From: Fodinibius sp034521915
Lineage (GTDB): Bacteria; Bacteroidota; Rhodothermia; Balneolales; Balneolaceae
DNA: 64,000 nucleotides
Direction of reading: 5' to 3'
NCBI RefSeq assembly: GCF_034521915.1
Contig: NZ_JAXHLU010000017.1
Span: forward strand, 62,001 to 126,000
Notes under the pieces: generated by a model
The model's database searches: none
What the model was told of the DNA's origin: nothing
The model's input: the letters and a program-made list of their open reading frames with translations, nothing else
Made by a program: the position numbers and the translations under genes
Shown here: in pieces, positions 1 to 9,800 of the stretch
Position numbering within the stretch: position 1 is the first letter of the stretch
Layout of the letters: every line of letters begins with the position of its first letter

Positions 1-156
1 GGTTAATCCCACAATAGTAATAGATCAAATAACTACAAATGACGTTTGTTTTCGAGGAATTTGAGATTTATACTGCTAATAGTTGACTAATTTATTGGAG
101 GTTTAGAGAGAGTTAAGCTTCAGAGTTTAGGGAGATGCTTTGAAGTGGTGCGTCCG

Positions 157-187
157 GGAGATGGGATAACCCCCATCTCCTTTTTTT
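157..187 (+). terminator. Rho-independent terminator
   Basis: A 9-bp perfect stem (GGAGATGGG pairing with CCCATCTCC) encloses a 6-nt loop and is followed by seven T residues at 181-187. It would end transcription arriving from the left edge of the window. Confidence 0.85.
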
Positions 188-314
188 ATGTCTTAATTTT
201 TTTGTGTTTGAGAGGCATATATTTCTTTAGCCACTTACGGATAATATTTGCTACTTCTTCTTGTTTTCCGGCTTATTCAAACAAGTGAGAAGCTCTTGGG
301 ATGATACTTATCTG
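186..314 (-). pseudogene. Decayed C-terminal fragment of a dienelactone-hydrolase-like alpha/beta hydrolase
   Basis: Reading the minus strand from about 314 down to the stop at 186-188 gives a peptide containing PRASHLFE, then an in-frame stop (273-275), then AGKQEEVANIIRKWLKKYM. This resembles the usual C-terminus of the dienelactone hydrolase / phosphoribosyltransferase-hydrolase family (pattern IPGAsHLFEEpG-leeVa---W), where the His of HLFE is the catalytic triad histidine. A second stop occurs just upstream at 315-317 and no further homology is visible, so only a relic remains. The assignment rests on remembered family sequence and not on a search. Confidence 0.45.
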
Positions 315-413
315 TTATACCTCTCTATATGAAAAATTTTATCGAATGCGGTTAAATTTTTTGTAGAACATATAATTCATTTTTTTGCAGAATGATCAAG
401 ATTATGTAAGAAA

Positions 414-603
414 TACCCTGTAAGGATTTTTGGTGAATTTTTAATTTGAGACCGATGTATAGATGTAAGGGATATACCTACATCTTGTAGGGGATCTTTT
501 ATTATTTTTCTTGTATTAACTGATTAGTATAGTAAATTAAAATTTTATTCAGCTGTTATAGTCATATATTGAATTTAACAATTGTAATGAAGTTGTAAGG
601 GTA
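414..603 (+). promoter_or_regulatory. Cluster of TGTARGG motifs upstream of the histidine kinase gene
   Basis: Copies of TGTAAGG or TGTAGGG occur at 419-425, 464-471, 486-493 and 594-601. The site at 464-482 (TGTAAGGGATATACCTACA) is an imperfect dyad with TGTA and TACA ends. Related copies occur in other gaps of the same island (2812, 6359, 15515, 19795). A plausible reading is a binding site for the response regulator encoded next door. This is inference; no binding data can be seen. Confidence 0.35.
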
Positions 604-648
604 AATTTCGTGTGAATAAGGAGTATTATCCTTTAAAAGGGAGTAAAA

Positions 649-2043
649 ATGATGCAGAAGCAAATAACTAAAATTCCTGATTCTCGCCAGATACTTGAGC
701 ACATAAATCAGGGTATTATCACTATGGATTTAGAAGGGATCGTAACCTTTTGGAATAGTGCCTGTGAAGACATATTTGGCTATTCGAGCGAAGAAATGAT
801 TACCCAGCCGTTGAGTAAAATATATCCTTCTATAGCAGAAGAACGATATTATCAGGATATCAAAAAGCTGAAATCGGGAGAAGAAGTTCAGGGACAGTGG
901 AAAAGCATTACTAAAAAGGGAGAAATTATCTGGCTTGATGTACATGCCAGGCCGCTGATGGATAATGATGGAAATCCCGAGGCTATTATTGCTTCAGCAC
1001 ACGATATTGGAGAATTGAAACGAGTTGAAAGGGAACTGGAAGAAAATAAGGCTCTGGCGCAGGCAATTTTGGAAACAACAGTGGATGGGATTATTACTAC
1101 TGATGTTGAAGGTCAGATTTTGAATGTTAACCATTCTGCTTCTCGCATGTTTGGATATAGTGAGGAAGAAATTACTGGTAAAAATGTGAATATACTTATA
1201 CCAGAACCTCACAATTTGGAGGATAATTATGTGAATCGGTATTCTGAGACGGTCGAAAAAAATGAAATCGGACATCACATAGAAATGGTGGGCCGGCGTA
1301 AAGATGGTTCAACATTTCCATTGGAGCTATCGGTTAGTGAAGTTGAATGGGAGGGAAGGCGTCTATTTACAGGGGTAATCAATGATATTAGTGAACGTAG
1401 GCGCCTTGAGCGGGAGATATTACATATTTCGGAGGAGGAGCGCAGAACCCTGGGACAAGATCTTCATGACGGGCTCGGGCAAATGTTGACGGGTATACAC
1501 CTGATTAGCAAAAATTTAGCTCAGAAGTTAGAGTCCAATGGGATATCTGGTTCTGATGAAGTCCGGGAAATATCTGATCTGATAAAAGAAGCTGATGAGT
1601 ATGCGAAGGCATTAGCGCATGGATTAGTTCATGTTGATTTTAAAGAAGAGGGGCTCAACGCCGCTTTGGATCAGTTGGCCCTTAGAGTTGAAAAACTTTT
1701 TAATATAAATTGTTCAATAAATAATAAGGATAATATAAGTCTGCATAATAATATGCAGGGCATGCATTTATATAGAATAGTTCAGGAATCAATTAGTAAT
1801 GCCGTAAAACATGGAAAAGCGAGCAATATTACCATTGATCTAAAAACTGATAATGGTTCTTTGAAGCTTACGGTAAAAGATGATGGTATTGGATTTACAG
1901 AGTCTCAAAAGCTGAAAAAGAAAACTGGAATGGGAATAAATATTATGCGTTATCGTGCCAGTATTTTATCGGGACGTATTGAAATTTTCGAAACCGAAGA
2001 CACGCAAACAAAAGTCGTATGTACTATTCCATATAACAATTAA
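649..2043 (+). CDS. PAS-domain sensor histidine kinase (HisKA_3 / NarX-DegS type)
   Basis: A cytoplasmic sensor kinase of 464 residues with no obvious membrane segment. Two PAS domains (about residues 10-125 and 133-257) precede a HisKA_3 dimerisation region with the motif DLHDGLGQ; His273 is the expected phosphorylation site. The C-terminal HATPase domain shows an N box (QESISNAVKHG) and a G box (DDGIGF, GMGINIMRYR). The start at 649 is preceded by GGGAG. The response regulator gene begins 17 nt after the stop, so the two form a two-component pair. PAS domains suggest sensing of redox state, oxygen or a small ligand, but no heme-binding signature was identified. Confidence 0.9.
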   Translation: MMQKQITKIPDSRQILEHINQGIITMDLEGIVTFWNSACEDIFGYSSEEMITQPLSKIYPSIAEERYYQDIKKLKSGEEVQGQWKSITKKGEIIWLDVHARPLMDNDGNPEAIIASAHDIGELKRVERELEENKALAQAILETTVDGIITTDVEGQILNVNHSASRMFGYSEEEITGKNVNILIPEPHNLEDNYVNRYSETVEKNEIGHHIEMVGRRKDGSTFPLELSVSEVEWEGRRLFTGVINDISERRRLEREILHISEEERRTLGQDLHDGLGQMLTGIHLISKNLAQKLESNGISGSDEVREISDLIKEADEYAKALAHGLVHVDFKEEGLNAALDQLALRVEKLFNINCSINNKDNISLHNNMQGMHLYRIVQESISNAVKHGKASNITIDLKTDNGSLKLTVKDDGIGFTESQKLKKKTGMGINIMRYRASILSGRIEIFETEDTQTKVVCTIPYNN

Positions 2044-2060
2044 AAACATGGTAAATACTC

Positions 2061-2732
2061 ATGTCTAATAGTTTTAAAAAGAGTATCGTTTTAGTTGATG
2101 ATCATCCATTAATGCGTAAGGGGCTTGCTCTTACCCTTGATTCTGATCCTGCATTTGAGGTGATTGAGCAACTTGACCGTGGCGAAGAACTTATTCAGCG
2201 GTTGGATGATCTCAATCCCGATCTAATTATTGTAGATGTATCGCTTCCGGGCATGAGCGGCCTTGAGCTGGTGAAGCATATAATATCTCAAAAAGAAAAT
2301 CAGAAAATACTGGTCGTCTCACGACATGATGAGTCGCTTTATGCCGAAAGGGTTATTCGGGCCGGAGCTAAGGGATACGTTATGAAACTGGAAGCCAGTG
2401 AGGTGTTACTTAAGGCCGTCAGGAAGGTCTTTAAGGGCGGCATCTATGTGAGTGAAGAGGTGAGCGAACGGTTACTGTTGGGAATGGCACGCGGCCAAAA
2501 AGAGGTGATGGAATCGCCGATTGAGAAACTCAGTGATCGGGAATTAGAGGTTTTTGAATTGACCGGTAAAGGGAATACTACGCGCGATATCGCTGAAAAA
2601 CTTCATCTCTCTGTTAAGACTATAGAATCATATCGTGCCCGGATTAAAAATAAACTTAACCTGGAGAATGCCACTGAATTGATGGTCCATGCTGTTAAAT
2701 GGGTAGAAACCGAACATTCGGATATTTATTAG
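2061..2732 (+). CDS. NarL/LuxR-family response regulator
   Basis: A 223-residue transcription regulator. The N-terminal receiver has the acidic pair in VLVDDHP, the phosphoacceptor Asp59 in LIIVDVSLPG, and a conserved Lys in GYVMKLEAS. The C-terminal LuxR/GerE helix-turn-helix is visible as LSDRELEVFELTGKGNTTRDIAEKL followed by SVKTIESYRARI. It is the cognate partner of the kinase ending at 2043. Genes following on the same strand (Hsp20, cation pumps, glucan synthase) are plausible targets because similar upstream motifs recur, but that link is inferred. Confidence 0.93.
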   Translation: MSNSFKKSIVLVDDHPLMRKGLALTLDSDPAFEVIEQLDRGEELIQRLDDLNPDLIIVDVSLPGMSGLELVKHIISQKENQKILVVSRHDESLYAERVIRAGAKGYVMKLEASEVLLKAVRKVFKGGIYVSEEVSERLLLGMARGQKEVMESPIEKLSDRELEVFELTGKGNTTRDIAEKLHLSVKTIESYRARIKNKLNLENATELMVHAVKWVETEHSDIY

Positions 2733-2811
2733 CGGAACGTTTTGATGAGAGGCAGTTGTAATAAACATTTGCTAACCACTCGCTCCCATCTTATACAGAT
2801 CAGGTTTTTAA

Positions 2812-2830
2812 TGTAGGGATATTACCCATT
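2812..2830 (+). promoter_or_regulatory. TGTAGGG-type motif upstream of hsp20
   Basis: TGTAGGGATATTACCCATT sits about 140 nt before the Hsp20 start. It contains GGG/CCC half-sites around an AT-rich centre, and TACCCAT also fits the NarL heptamer pattern TACYYMT. It resembles the cluster upstream of the kinase gene. Its role is inferred from position and recurrence only. Confidence 0.3.
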
Positions 2831-2969
2831 GCTAAATCTCCTTTGCACTTACAATGCTATCATACAACCTATTGCACATCTACTGTCTAACATGGTTTAT
2901 GTTCAATTTCATTGGTCTTTTACCCAAAAGACAACAACATAAATCATAAAAGGAAGGATAGGAGTTATT

Positions 2970-3422
2970 ATGAAACAACTAACCAGATATCAACCATCGA
3001 CTGCCCCGGTAAGCAATTTGCGAAGAGAAATGGATCGCATTTTTAATGAACTTATTCCCTTCAGCTGGAGGCTGGATGAAACTGAAACAGGGATGACTAC
3101 CTGGGCGCCAACCACCGACATGTTTGAAACCGACGGAGAATATATTGTGGAAGTTGAGTTACCAGGACTTTCCAAAAAAGACATCCAGATCAATTGCCAG
3201 GATAATGTTTTATCTATCGAAGGAGAACGTAAACACAGTCATAAGGAAGAACGCCCGGGATATTTGCGGAGTGAGCGCTCATTCGGGGCTTTTAAACGCT
3301 CAATAATTTTACCGGCTTCAATTGTTGAGGACAAGGTAAAAGCTTCGTTTAAAGAGGGAATTTTGAGAGTGACTGTCCCTAAAGCTGAAAAAAGCAAACG
3401 AAAAGAAGTACCAATTGACTAA
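2970..3422 (+). CDS. Hsp20/alpha-crystallin family small heat shock protein
   Basis: A 150-residue ATP-independent holdase chaperone that binds unfolding proteins. The alpha-crystallin domain covers roughly residues 45-150, with ELPGLSKKDIQI, the beta-strand region LSIEGERK, GYLRSERSFGAFKRSI, and the GILRVTVPK signature near the C-terminus. A clear AGGAG ribosome binding site lies 6 nt before the ATG, which is stronger than at most genes here and suggests high expression. A terminator follows at 3452-3479, so the gene is probably monocistronic. The 237-nt upstream gap carries a TGTAGGG motif shared with other genes of the island. Confidence 0.95.
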   Translation: MKQLTRYQPSTAPVSNLRREMDRIFNELIPFSWRLDETETGMTTWAPTTDMFETDGEYIVEVELPGLSKKDIQINCQDNVLSIEGERKHSHKEERPGYLRSERSFGAFKRSIILPASIVEDKVKASFKEGILRVTVPKAEKSKRKEVPID

Positions 3423-3451
3423 TCACATTCATCAAATAGATTGACTTGAAG

Positions 3452-3479
3452 GGCTGCGCCACAAAGCGCGGCCTTTTTT
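3452..3479 (+). terminator. Rho-independent terminator after hsp20
   Basis: GGCTGCGC pairs with GCGCGGCC (one G-T wobble) around a CACAAA loop, followed by TTTTTTATT. It lies 30 nt after the Hsp20 stop codon. Confidence 0.8.
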
Positions 3480-3628
3480 ATTGGTTTTATAATTATATTG
3501 CTAAAAGCAGGCCGAATAAGTTGATGATAGTTTTGTAGATACTATTCTTTGACTCCTGAAAGGAAAATAAAAAGAGTAGTACAAATTGATTAAACAACTG
3601 AGAGTACTAAAAATATAGACGGTATATC

Positions 3629-6346
3629 ATGGATGAGAGCATTGGCACAGAAGAGTATCGGGGTATAAAAGATCCGTGGTATAATTTGGCGGCTGAAGAG
3701 GTTTGTGAGAACCTCAATACGTCGCAGCAGCGGGGATTGAACTACGCTGAAGCTAATGAGCGTCTGTCATATTGGGGACCTAATAAAATTGAAGCTGAAG
3801 AAGGATTAACCCCATGGCAGATTGTGCTTCATCAGTTTAAAGATCCGCTCATTTATATTTTATTAGCAGCTTCTTTCGTAACGCTTATTTTGCAGGATTA
3901 TCTTGATTCAGCCGTGATTATGGCGGTTGTATTGCTCAATGCAATAATTGGATATATTCAGGAAATAAAGGCCCAAAGTGCCATTCAGGCCCTCGCTAAA
4001 TTAAGTGCTCCAAGAGCTCATGTCATACGCGATGGACGGGAGATGGAAATCGCCAGCAGTGCATTGGTTCCCGGTGATATCGTATTGTTAAGTTCGGGGG
4101 GGCGCATTGCGGCCGACATGCGGCTGATATCCGCCAAAGGGTTAGAAGTAGATGAGTCCGCTCTTACCGGTGAATCAGCAGTTATTCGAAAAACAAGTGA
4201 TCGTTTGGGGGAAGATTCGCTGTTGCCGGCGGATCAAAAAAATATGGTTTTTGCGGGTACCATTGTAGCCAAAGGGCGGGCAAAGGCCGTCGTTGTCCGT
4301 ACGGGGGGCGCAACAGAGCTGGGCAAAATTGCCACTTCCGTTCAAGATATCGGAAATGTCAAGACCCCTCTGCAAGAGAAGGTAGACGAGCTTGGACATT
4401 ACATAGGTTATCTTATTATCGGCTTTGCAGTACTTATTGCAGTTATTGGGATTATTAATGAGATGAGTCCCAACGAAGTATTTATCACGGTCGTGGCTAT
4501 GGCCGTATCAGCAATTCCAGAAGGGTTGCCCGTGGTTCTTACGGTAACTTTGGCTATTGGCGTAAGCAGGATGGCGAATAGAAATGCGATTATTCGGTCG
4601 CTCCCCGCAGTGGAGACGCTGGGCAGTACCACTGTAATTGGTTCCGATAAAACAGGGACACTTACAAAAAATCAGATGACGGTGCGACAAATTTGGGCTG
4701 ACAACCAATATTTTACCACCGGTGAAACGGGGTATCAGCTAAAGGGAAGGATACTCAAAAACGGCGAATCGACTTCAATAAATCAAGAAAGTGGTCTCTA
4801 TAAAACATTAGCAACCGGCACCTTGGCAAATGAAGCTGATGTAAGTACGCTTGAATCCGGTGAGCCGCAAGGCGACCCTACAGAAATTGCGCTCCATGTA
4901 TCGGCTTATAAAGGTGGATTACGCCTGTCTGATATTCGATTATCGATGCAAGAGATTGATATACTACCTTTTGAGCCGGAAAGGCAATTTATGAGTACCT
5001 TAAATAAAAGTGGAGATGAGCGGTTCATTTTTATCAAGGGAGCTCCCGAGAAGGTATTAGATAAATGTTCCAAGCAGCTGGTAAACGGGCAAATTGTGGC
5101 GATTGATCGATCCAAAATACGTTCAGCAGCCAAAGAAATGGCCGCGCAGGGATTACGTGTATTGGCTATGGCCTATAAAAAAAGCAGCTCTGATATGTTT
5201 TTTGAGGATTCGTTCAGTAATGACGAATTTATTTTGGCTGGTTTACAGGGAATGGAAGACCCCATTCGTCCGGAAGTGAAAGAGGCCGTACAAATTGCCT
5301 ATAAGGCCGGGATAAGAGTGGTAATGATTACCGGAGATCACGTAGATACTGCCGTGGCCATCGGACGCCAGTTGGGTATTGATACTGACGAACAGGGCGC
5401 ATTGGAAGGGAAGGCCTTGGATCTGCTTTCAGATGAAGAACTTGATATAAAGCTAATGAATATCAATATATTTGCCCGGGTAACGCCGGAACATAAATTC
5501 CGCATTGTGGAACGCTTGAAAGCTCTTGATCATGTGGTAGCCGTTACAGGCGATGGTGTTAACGATGCTCCCGCATTGCGAGCGGCCCACCTTGGCGTAG
5601 CGATGGGGAAAGGAGGGACTGATGTGGCACGAGAAGCCTCGGATATGGTACTCTCTGATGATAACTTTGCCACCATTACAGCAGCTATTGAAGAGGGACG
5701 CATTGTCTTTTCAAACATCCGTAAAGTAACTTTTTTCCTGCTTTCAACGGCTGTTGGTGAATTGATCGTCATTTTTGTTGCCATACTGATGAACTGGCCA
5801 TTGCCTTTTATTGCCGTTCAAATTTTATGGATTAACCTGGTAACCAATGGTTTGCAGGATATCGCACTAGCTTTTGAGCCCGGTGAACCGGGAATACTAA
5901 AACGAAAACCACGTGCTTCCGGCGAAGGTATTTTAACTGGCAGACTGATTGAGCGGCTGGGAGGCGTGGGCATTGTATTAGCTGTTGGAACGCTGTACAT
6001 GTTTTGGCACACGATGGAGCAAACAAATAATTTGGATATGGCTCGTACCGTGGCAATGACCCAGATGGTCGTTTTCCAGTTTTTCCATGTCTTAAATTGT
6101 CGATCGTTGGATCGGAGCCTCTTTAAGATTAATTTCTTCTCTAATAAGTTTTTATTTGTCAGCCTGTTAATGGCTTTATTAGCGCATATTTCGTTGCTCT
6201 ATGTCGATTTTATGCAAACAATTTTTCGAACTGTTCCACTTACAATCGATCAATGGATTATGATATTTGGTGTCGGTTCTTTAGTGATATTGGGCGGTGA
6301 ACTCGACAAAATAGTGAACCACTGGCGTAAGCGTTTTATTGGCTGA
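3629..6346 (+). CDS. P2-type cation-transporting ATPase (Ca2+ pump-like)
   Basis: A 905-residue P-type ATPase with the usual N-terminal cytoplasmic domain, ten predicted membrane helices, the actuator motif TGES (about 179-182), the phosphorylation motif DKTGT (Asp340) and the hinge TGDGVNDAPALR near residue 640. Helix M4 has IPEGLP as in SERCA-type pumps. Compared with SERCA, M5 reads STAVGEL where SERCA has SSNVGEV, and M6 reads NLVTNGL where SERCA has NLVTDGL. Two ion ligands (Asn768 and Asp800 of SERCA) are therefore replaced by Ala and Asn. Family membership is firm; the transported ion is uncertain and may not be Ca2+. It lies in the stress island between hsp20 and a DUF5335 gene. Confidence 0.9.
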   Translation: MDESIGTEEYRGIKDPWYNLAAEEVCENLNTSQQRGLNYAEANERLSYWGPNKIEAEEGLTPWQIVLHQFKDPLIYILLAASFVTLILQDYLDSAVIMAVVLLNAIIGYIQEIKAQSAIQALAKLSAPRAHVIRDGREMEIASSALVPGDIVLLSSGGRIAADMRLISAKGLEVDESALTGESAVIRKTSDRLGEDSLLPADQKNMVFAGTIVAKGRAKAVVVRTGGATELGKIATSVQDIGNVKTPLQEKVDELGHYIGYLIIGFAVLIAVIGIINEMSPNEVFITVVAMAVSAIPEGLPVVLTVTLAIGVSRMANRNAIIRSLPAVETLGSTTVIGSDKTGTLTKNQMTVRQIWADNQYFTTGETGYQLKGRILKNGESTSINQESGLYKTLATGTLANEADVSTLESGEPQGDPTEIALHVSAYKGGLRLSDIRLSMQEIDILPFEPERQFMSTLNKSGDERFIFIKGAPEKVLDKCSKQLVNGQIVAIDRSKIRSAAKEMAAQGLRVLAMAYKKSSSDMFFEDSFSNDEFILAGLQGMEDPIRPEVKEAVQIAYKAGIRVVMITGDHVDTAVAIGRQLGIDTDEQGALEGKALDLLSDEELDIKLMNINIFARVTPEHKFRIVERLKALDHVVAVTGDGVNDAPALRAAHLGVAMGKGGTDVAREASDMVLSDDNFATITAAIEEGRIVFSNIRKVTFFLLSTAVGELIVIFVAILMNWPLPFIAVQILWINLVTNGLQDIALAFEPGEPGILKRKPRASGEGILTGRLIERLGGVGIVLAVGTLYMFWHTMEQTNNLDMARTVAMTQMVVFQFFHVLNCRSLDRSLFKINFFSNKFLFVSLLMALLAHISLLYVDFMQTIFRTVPLTIDQWIMIFGVGSLVILGGELDKIVNHWRKRFIG

Positions 6347-6358
6347 TATTTTGCCCTT

Positions 6359-6400
6359 TGTAGGGGAAAAGCTGACAGTGAAGTGGGGTATTACCTGTAG
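6359..6400 (+). promoter_or_regulatory. TGTAGGGG motif and GGGGTATTACC dyad between ATPase and DUF5335 genes
   Basis: TGTAGGGG occurs at 6359-6366 and GGGGTATTACCTGTAG at 6385-6400, both matching the pattern seen upstream of the kinase and Hsp20 genes. The position, 60-100 nt before the DUF5335 gene, is suitable for an activator site. Inferred function. Confidence 0.3.
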
Positions 6401-6458
6401 TAAGCCATTGTCGTTTTTTTATAAATATCTGTGAACCAAATATGTACAGAGGGCCGTT

Positions 6459-6785
6459 ATGAAATCCAAAAAAATCAGTAAGCGTCAGTGGCAAAAGTAT
6501 TTTGATACATTTTCATTAAAATACTTAAAAGATGAACAGCCTGAATATATTGAGATCCAAGTACTTTCAGAGGATATAGGAGCGCAGCATGAGATTAATT
6601 GGACGCCTCTGAAAGGCATCACTTACGATCCCAAAAGTGATATCCTTGAAATACAGATCGATAAATTGGATCATCTGATTTCCCAGCCAAAAGAGATTTT
6701 CGTAAACGAAGAGGAAAATAGTTGGCTTAACGGGATGATGGTTGTTCGTCGTGATGGTGAGAAAAGTATTGTCGACATCAGATAA
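6459..6785 (+). CDS. DUF5335 family protein
   Basis: A small soluble protein of 108 residues of unknown function. It matches the remembered DUF5335 pattern: an N-terminal basic segment with W--YFD-FS, a central EIQVLSEDIG, then W-PLKGITYDPKSDILEIQIDKLDHLI and a final region ending in VDIR. Members are often found next to stress genes such as Hsp20 and P-type ATPases, as here. The gene lies 112 nt after the first ATPase and 92 nt before the glucan synthase, on the same strand, so co-regulation is likely. The family assignment is from recall; no biochemical role can be stated. Confidence 0.7.
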   Translation: MKSKKISKRQWQKYFDTFSLKYLKDEQPEYIEIQVLSEDIGAQHEINWTPLKGITYDPKSDILEIQIDKLDHLISQPKEIFVNEEENSWLNGMMVVRRDGEKSIVDIR

Positions 6786-6877
6786 ACAGAAATATCAAAA
6801 GGGACAGAAATCATCAAAAGTGCGGCTAATAATACACGTATTTTGTTTTGGATTGTCCGGATTAATATCGCCCGGTT

Positions 6878-9800
6878 ATGGCTTCAGAAACACAAGTCCA
6901 CTTTAATAAACAATACCTTGAAGAGGAGATACGCCAACTTGCTAAGTTGCAAGAGTTTACACTTGATTCCATGCCGATGGAGTCTATTGATAAAACGTTG
7001 GCATCGGCCAAAAAGACTCTCACTAAAACTTATACGGTATTAGCGCGGGCGGCTAAGCTCAATCGGGAGTTGAGTTCGGCCGGGGAATGGCTTATTGACA
7101 ATTTCTACATTATTCAAGAGCAGATTGTACAGCTGCAGGCAGACTTGCCTAAATCATACTATGAAAAGTTGCCTAGGCTTACGCAAGGAGAATTCAAAGG
7201 CTATCCAAGAACTTACGAGATTATACAGCTGCTGGCATCGATCAGCGATAATATTATCGACCAAGAGAATACCACTATTGCCATTAGGGCCTATCAGGAA
7301 GTAGATATTTTAAATTTGGCAGAAATGTGGTCGGTACCGTTAATGAATCGATTAGCCCTTATTGTACGGTTGGCCCAGCGTAGTGAAAAGCTTCTCAGAG
7401 ATCGGAAGATTCAGGATGAAATTGATGCGCTGCTCAATGATAAAATATCTGGTAATATCGATGAGCCCGGATTTCTGCTTCGGAAGCTGTCCGAAATTGT
7501 TGAACAGAAGGACGACTCAATACGCTATTTGGTAATTTTAGCACAGCGCCTGCAGTCGCGTGGTATGTTTACCGAAAGTGAACGCCGCTGGTTCGATTAT
7601 AAACTCTCGCGCTGGGAAACCAATTTAGAGGAACAGCTCCGAGCCCGAATTCAGCAAACATCGCGGCTGCATTTGAGTATCCAAAATGCGATATCATCAC
7701 TGCGAGAAGTTTCAGAGACCGACTGGTCACTTTTTGTAGAAAGCTGTTCGGTTGTAGAGCGTATTTTGCGACTGGATCCCGCTAATATGTATCCTCGCAT
7801 GGATTTTAGCACGCGCGACCGGTACCGAAAAATAATTGAGAAGCTTAGTGCTCATTCAACATATAACGAGCAGGAGGTAGCTGAGCAGGCTTTGATGATG
7901 GCCGAAAGCGCTGCCCAGAACGGTACAATTCAACGCAGTAAAAAAATGCATATTGGCTACTATCTTATCGATGATGGTTATGCTGCCCTGTGTCAAAAGC
8001 TTGCGTATCAAAAGCCGCTTGATGAACGTTTGCGACAACTAGCCAATGAGTATCCTGCAATCTATTTTTCCTTTATTGGGATTCATTTTGTCATTCTTAT
8101 TGCCATAGTTGGACTGGTTACAAACTTATTAGTTCGAGAAAGCTGGATGATTATCCTCACGCTGATCATATCCTGGCTACCAGCTCTGGATTTATCCATT
8201 GTTTCCACCAATCGATTGCTTTCTTTTCTAATTCCACCCCGCATTTTACCCAAACTCAAATTTGATGGGGCTATTCCCGATGAATATCGTACTGTAGTGA
8301 TTGTTCCCACTATGTTGTCGTCGCCTTCCGATGTAGAAGCACAATTTGAACTGCTTGAAATCCGTGCCCTGGCGAATTCCAATGAATCGCTGCAGTTTGC
8401 AATTGTTTCGGATTTCCTAGATGCCGAGACTGAAACCAGAGAAAGCGATGATGCCATTATGGAAGCTGCCCGACAGCAGATTAATCGACTGAATGTTCAA
8501 TATCATAGTAAGTATGGCGACAAGTTTCTGTTTTTTCACCGAAAGCGATTGTGGAATAACGCGGAACAGAAGTGGATGGGATGGGAGCGAAAACGAGGAA
8601 AAATCGAGGAATTTAACCAACTGTTAAAAAATAAGGATGCCCAAACGAGCTTTATAGAAATACCGGAAGACTTTTTGGTATCGGTTCAAAAGTTCCCTAT
8701 TAAATTTGTAATTACGCTCGATGCCGATACCAAACTGCCGCCGGGAAGCGCTCAGATGCTTATTGGGGCTGCCGCACACCCGCTCAATCGAGCAGAGATT
8801 GATTCTGAGAAAAATATCGTTACGAAAGGTTATGGGATATTTCAGCCGCGGATATCTATTCCACCAAAGTCGGCCAATAAAACCATGTTTGCGAAAATCT
8901 ATTCTGGCAACGTTGGCCTTGATCCCTATACTACCGCCGTCTCCGATATCTATCAGGATCTTTTTGGGGAAGCGGTTTTTACCGGCAAAGGGCTTTACGA
9001 TTTGGATGCCTTTGATTCAGTGGTTGGGAATCGCTTTCCAGAGAACCAAATATTATCGCACGACTTGTTGGAGAGTACATACCTGCGGGCGGCTTTACTG
9101 ACGGATATAGAACTTTTTGATGATTATCCCACAACGTATGTGAGTTTTTCAAAGCGGCTTCACCGGTGGATTCGCGGTGATTGGCAGATTTTGTCTTGGT
9201 TATTTAACAGAGTGCCTAAAGGTGGTACCGAGAAGGAGCGTAATCCCATAAACAGTATTTCAAGGTGGAAAATATTTGATAATCTACGTCGATCAATAAA
9301 TCCCGCTGCACTGTTATTGTTCTTGTTAGCCGGATGGATTTTTCTGCCCGGATCAGCATTGATATGGACGGCTGCTGTATTTGGTATAATGGCATTTCCC
9401 ATTTATTCCAGTTTCTCAACCGATATTTTTCGACGGCCACAGCGGGTAGGGTGGCGCCTGTACCTTGATAAAATCCGCGTTGATATTAAGATGAATACCA
9501 TACAAGCCGTGACGAGCTTTTTAAACCTTCCACATCAGGCTTTTATCTCTTTGGATGCTATCTACAGAACACTTTATCGGCTGTTCGTATCTGAAAAGCA
9601 CTTACTTGAATGGACTACGGCTACTCAGGTCGAAAAACAGCATTCCGATGGATCAATGTGGGATTATTGGCAAAAGATGATGTCGAATGTTATTTGGAGC
9701 GGACTTTGTCTAACACTGGTAAGTGTTTTTAGTACTTCCGTTTTATTTATTGCCGTTCCTATTTGTTTGGGATGGCTCTTGGCTCCTTATGGAATGTACT

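Larger units (their letters stand above)
1..648. other. Left-edge intergenic region upstream of the histidine kinase gene
   Basis: No intact gene of useful length is visible. A short open stretch in frame 2 ends with TGA at 62-64 and could be the tail of a gene that starts left of the window, but 20 codons are too few to assign. A strong terminator hairpin follows at 157-187. On the minus strand there is a broken hydrolase tail at 186-314. The remaining sequence from about 320 to 648 is very AT-rich and holds several copies of a TGTARGG motif before the kinase gene. Confidence 0.5.

Noticed and set aside
2..64. Possible tail of a gene from left of the window (20 codons)
   Set aside because: Too short to judge without the sequence to the left; no recognisable motif.
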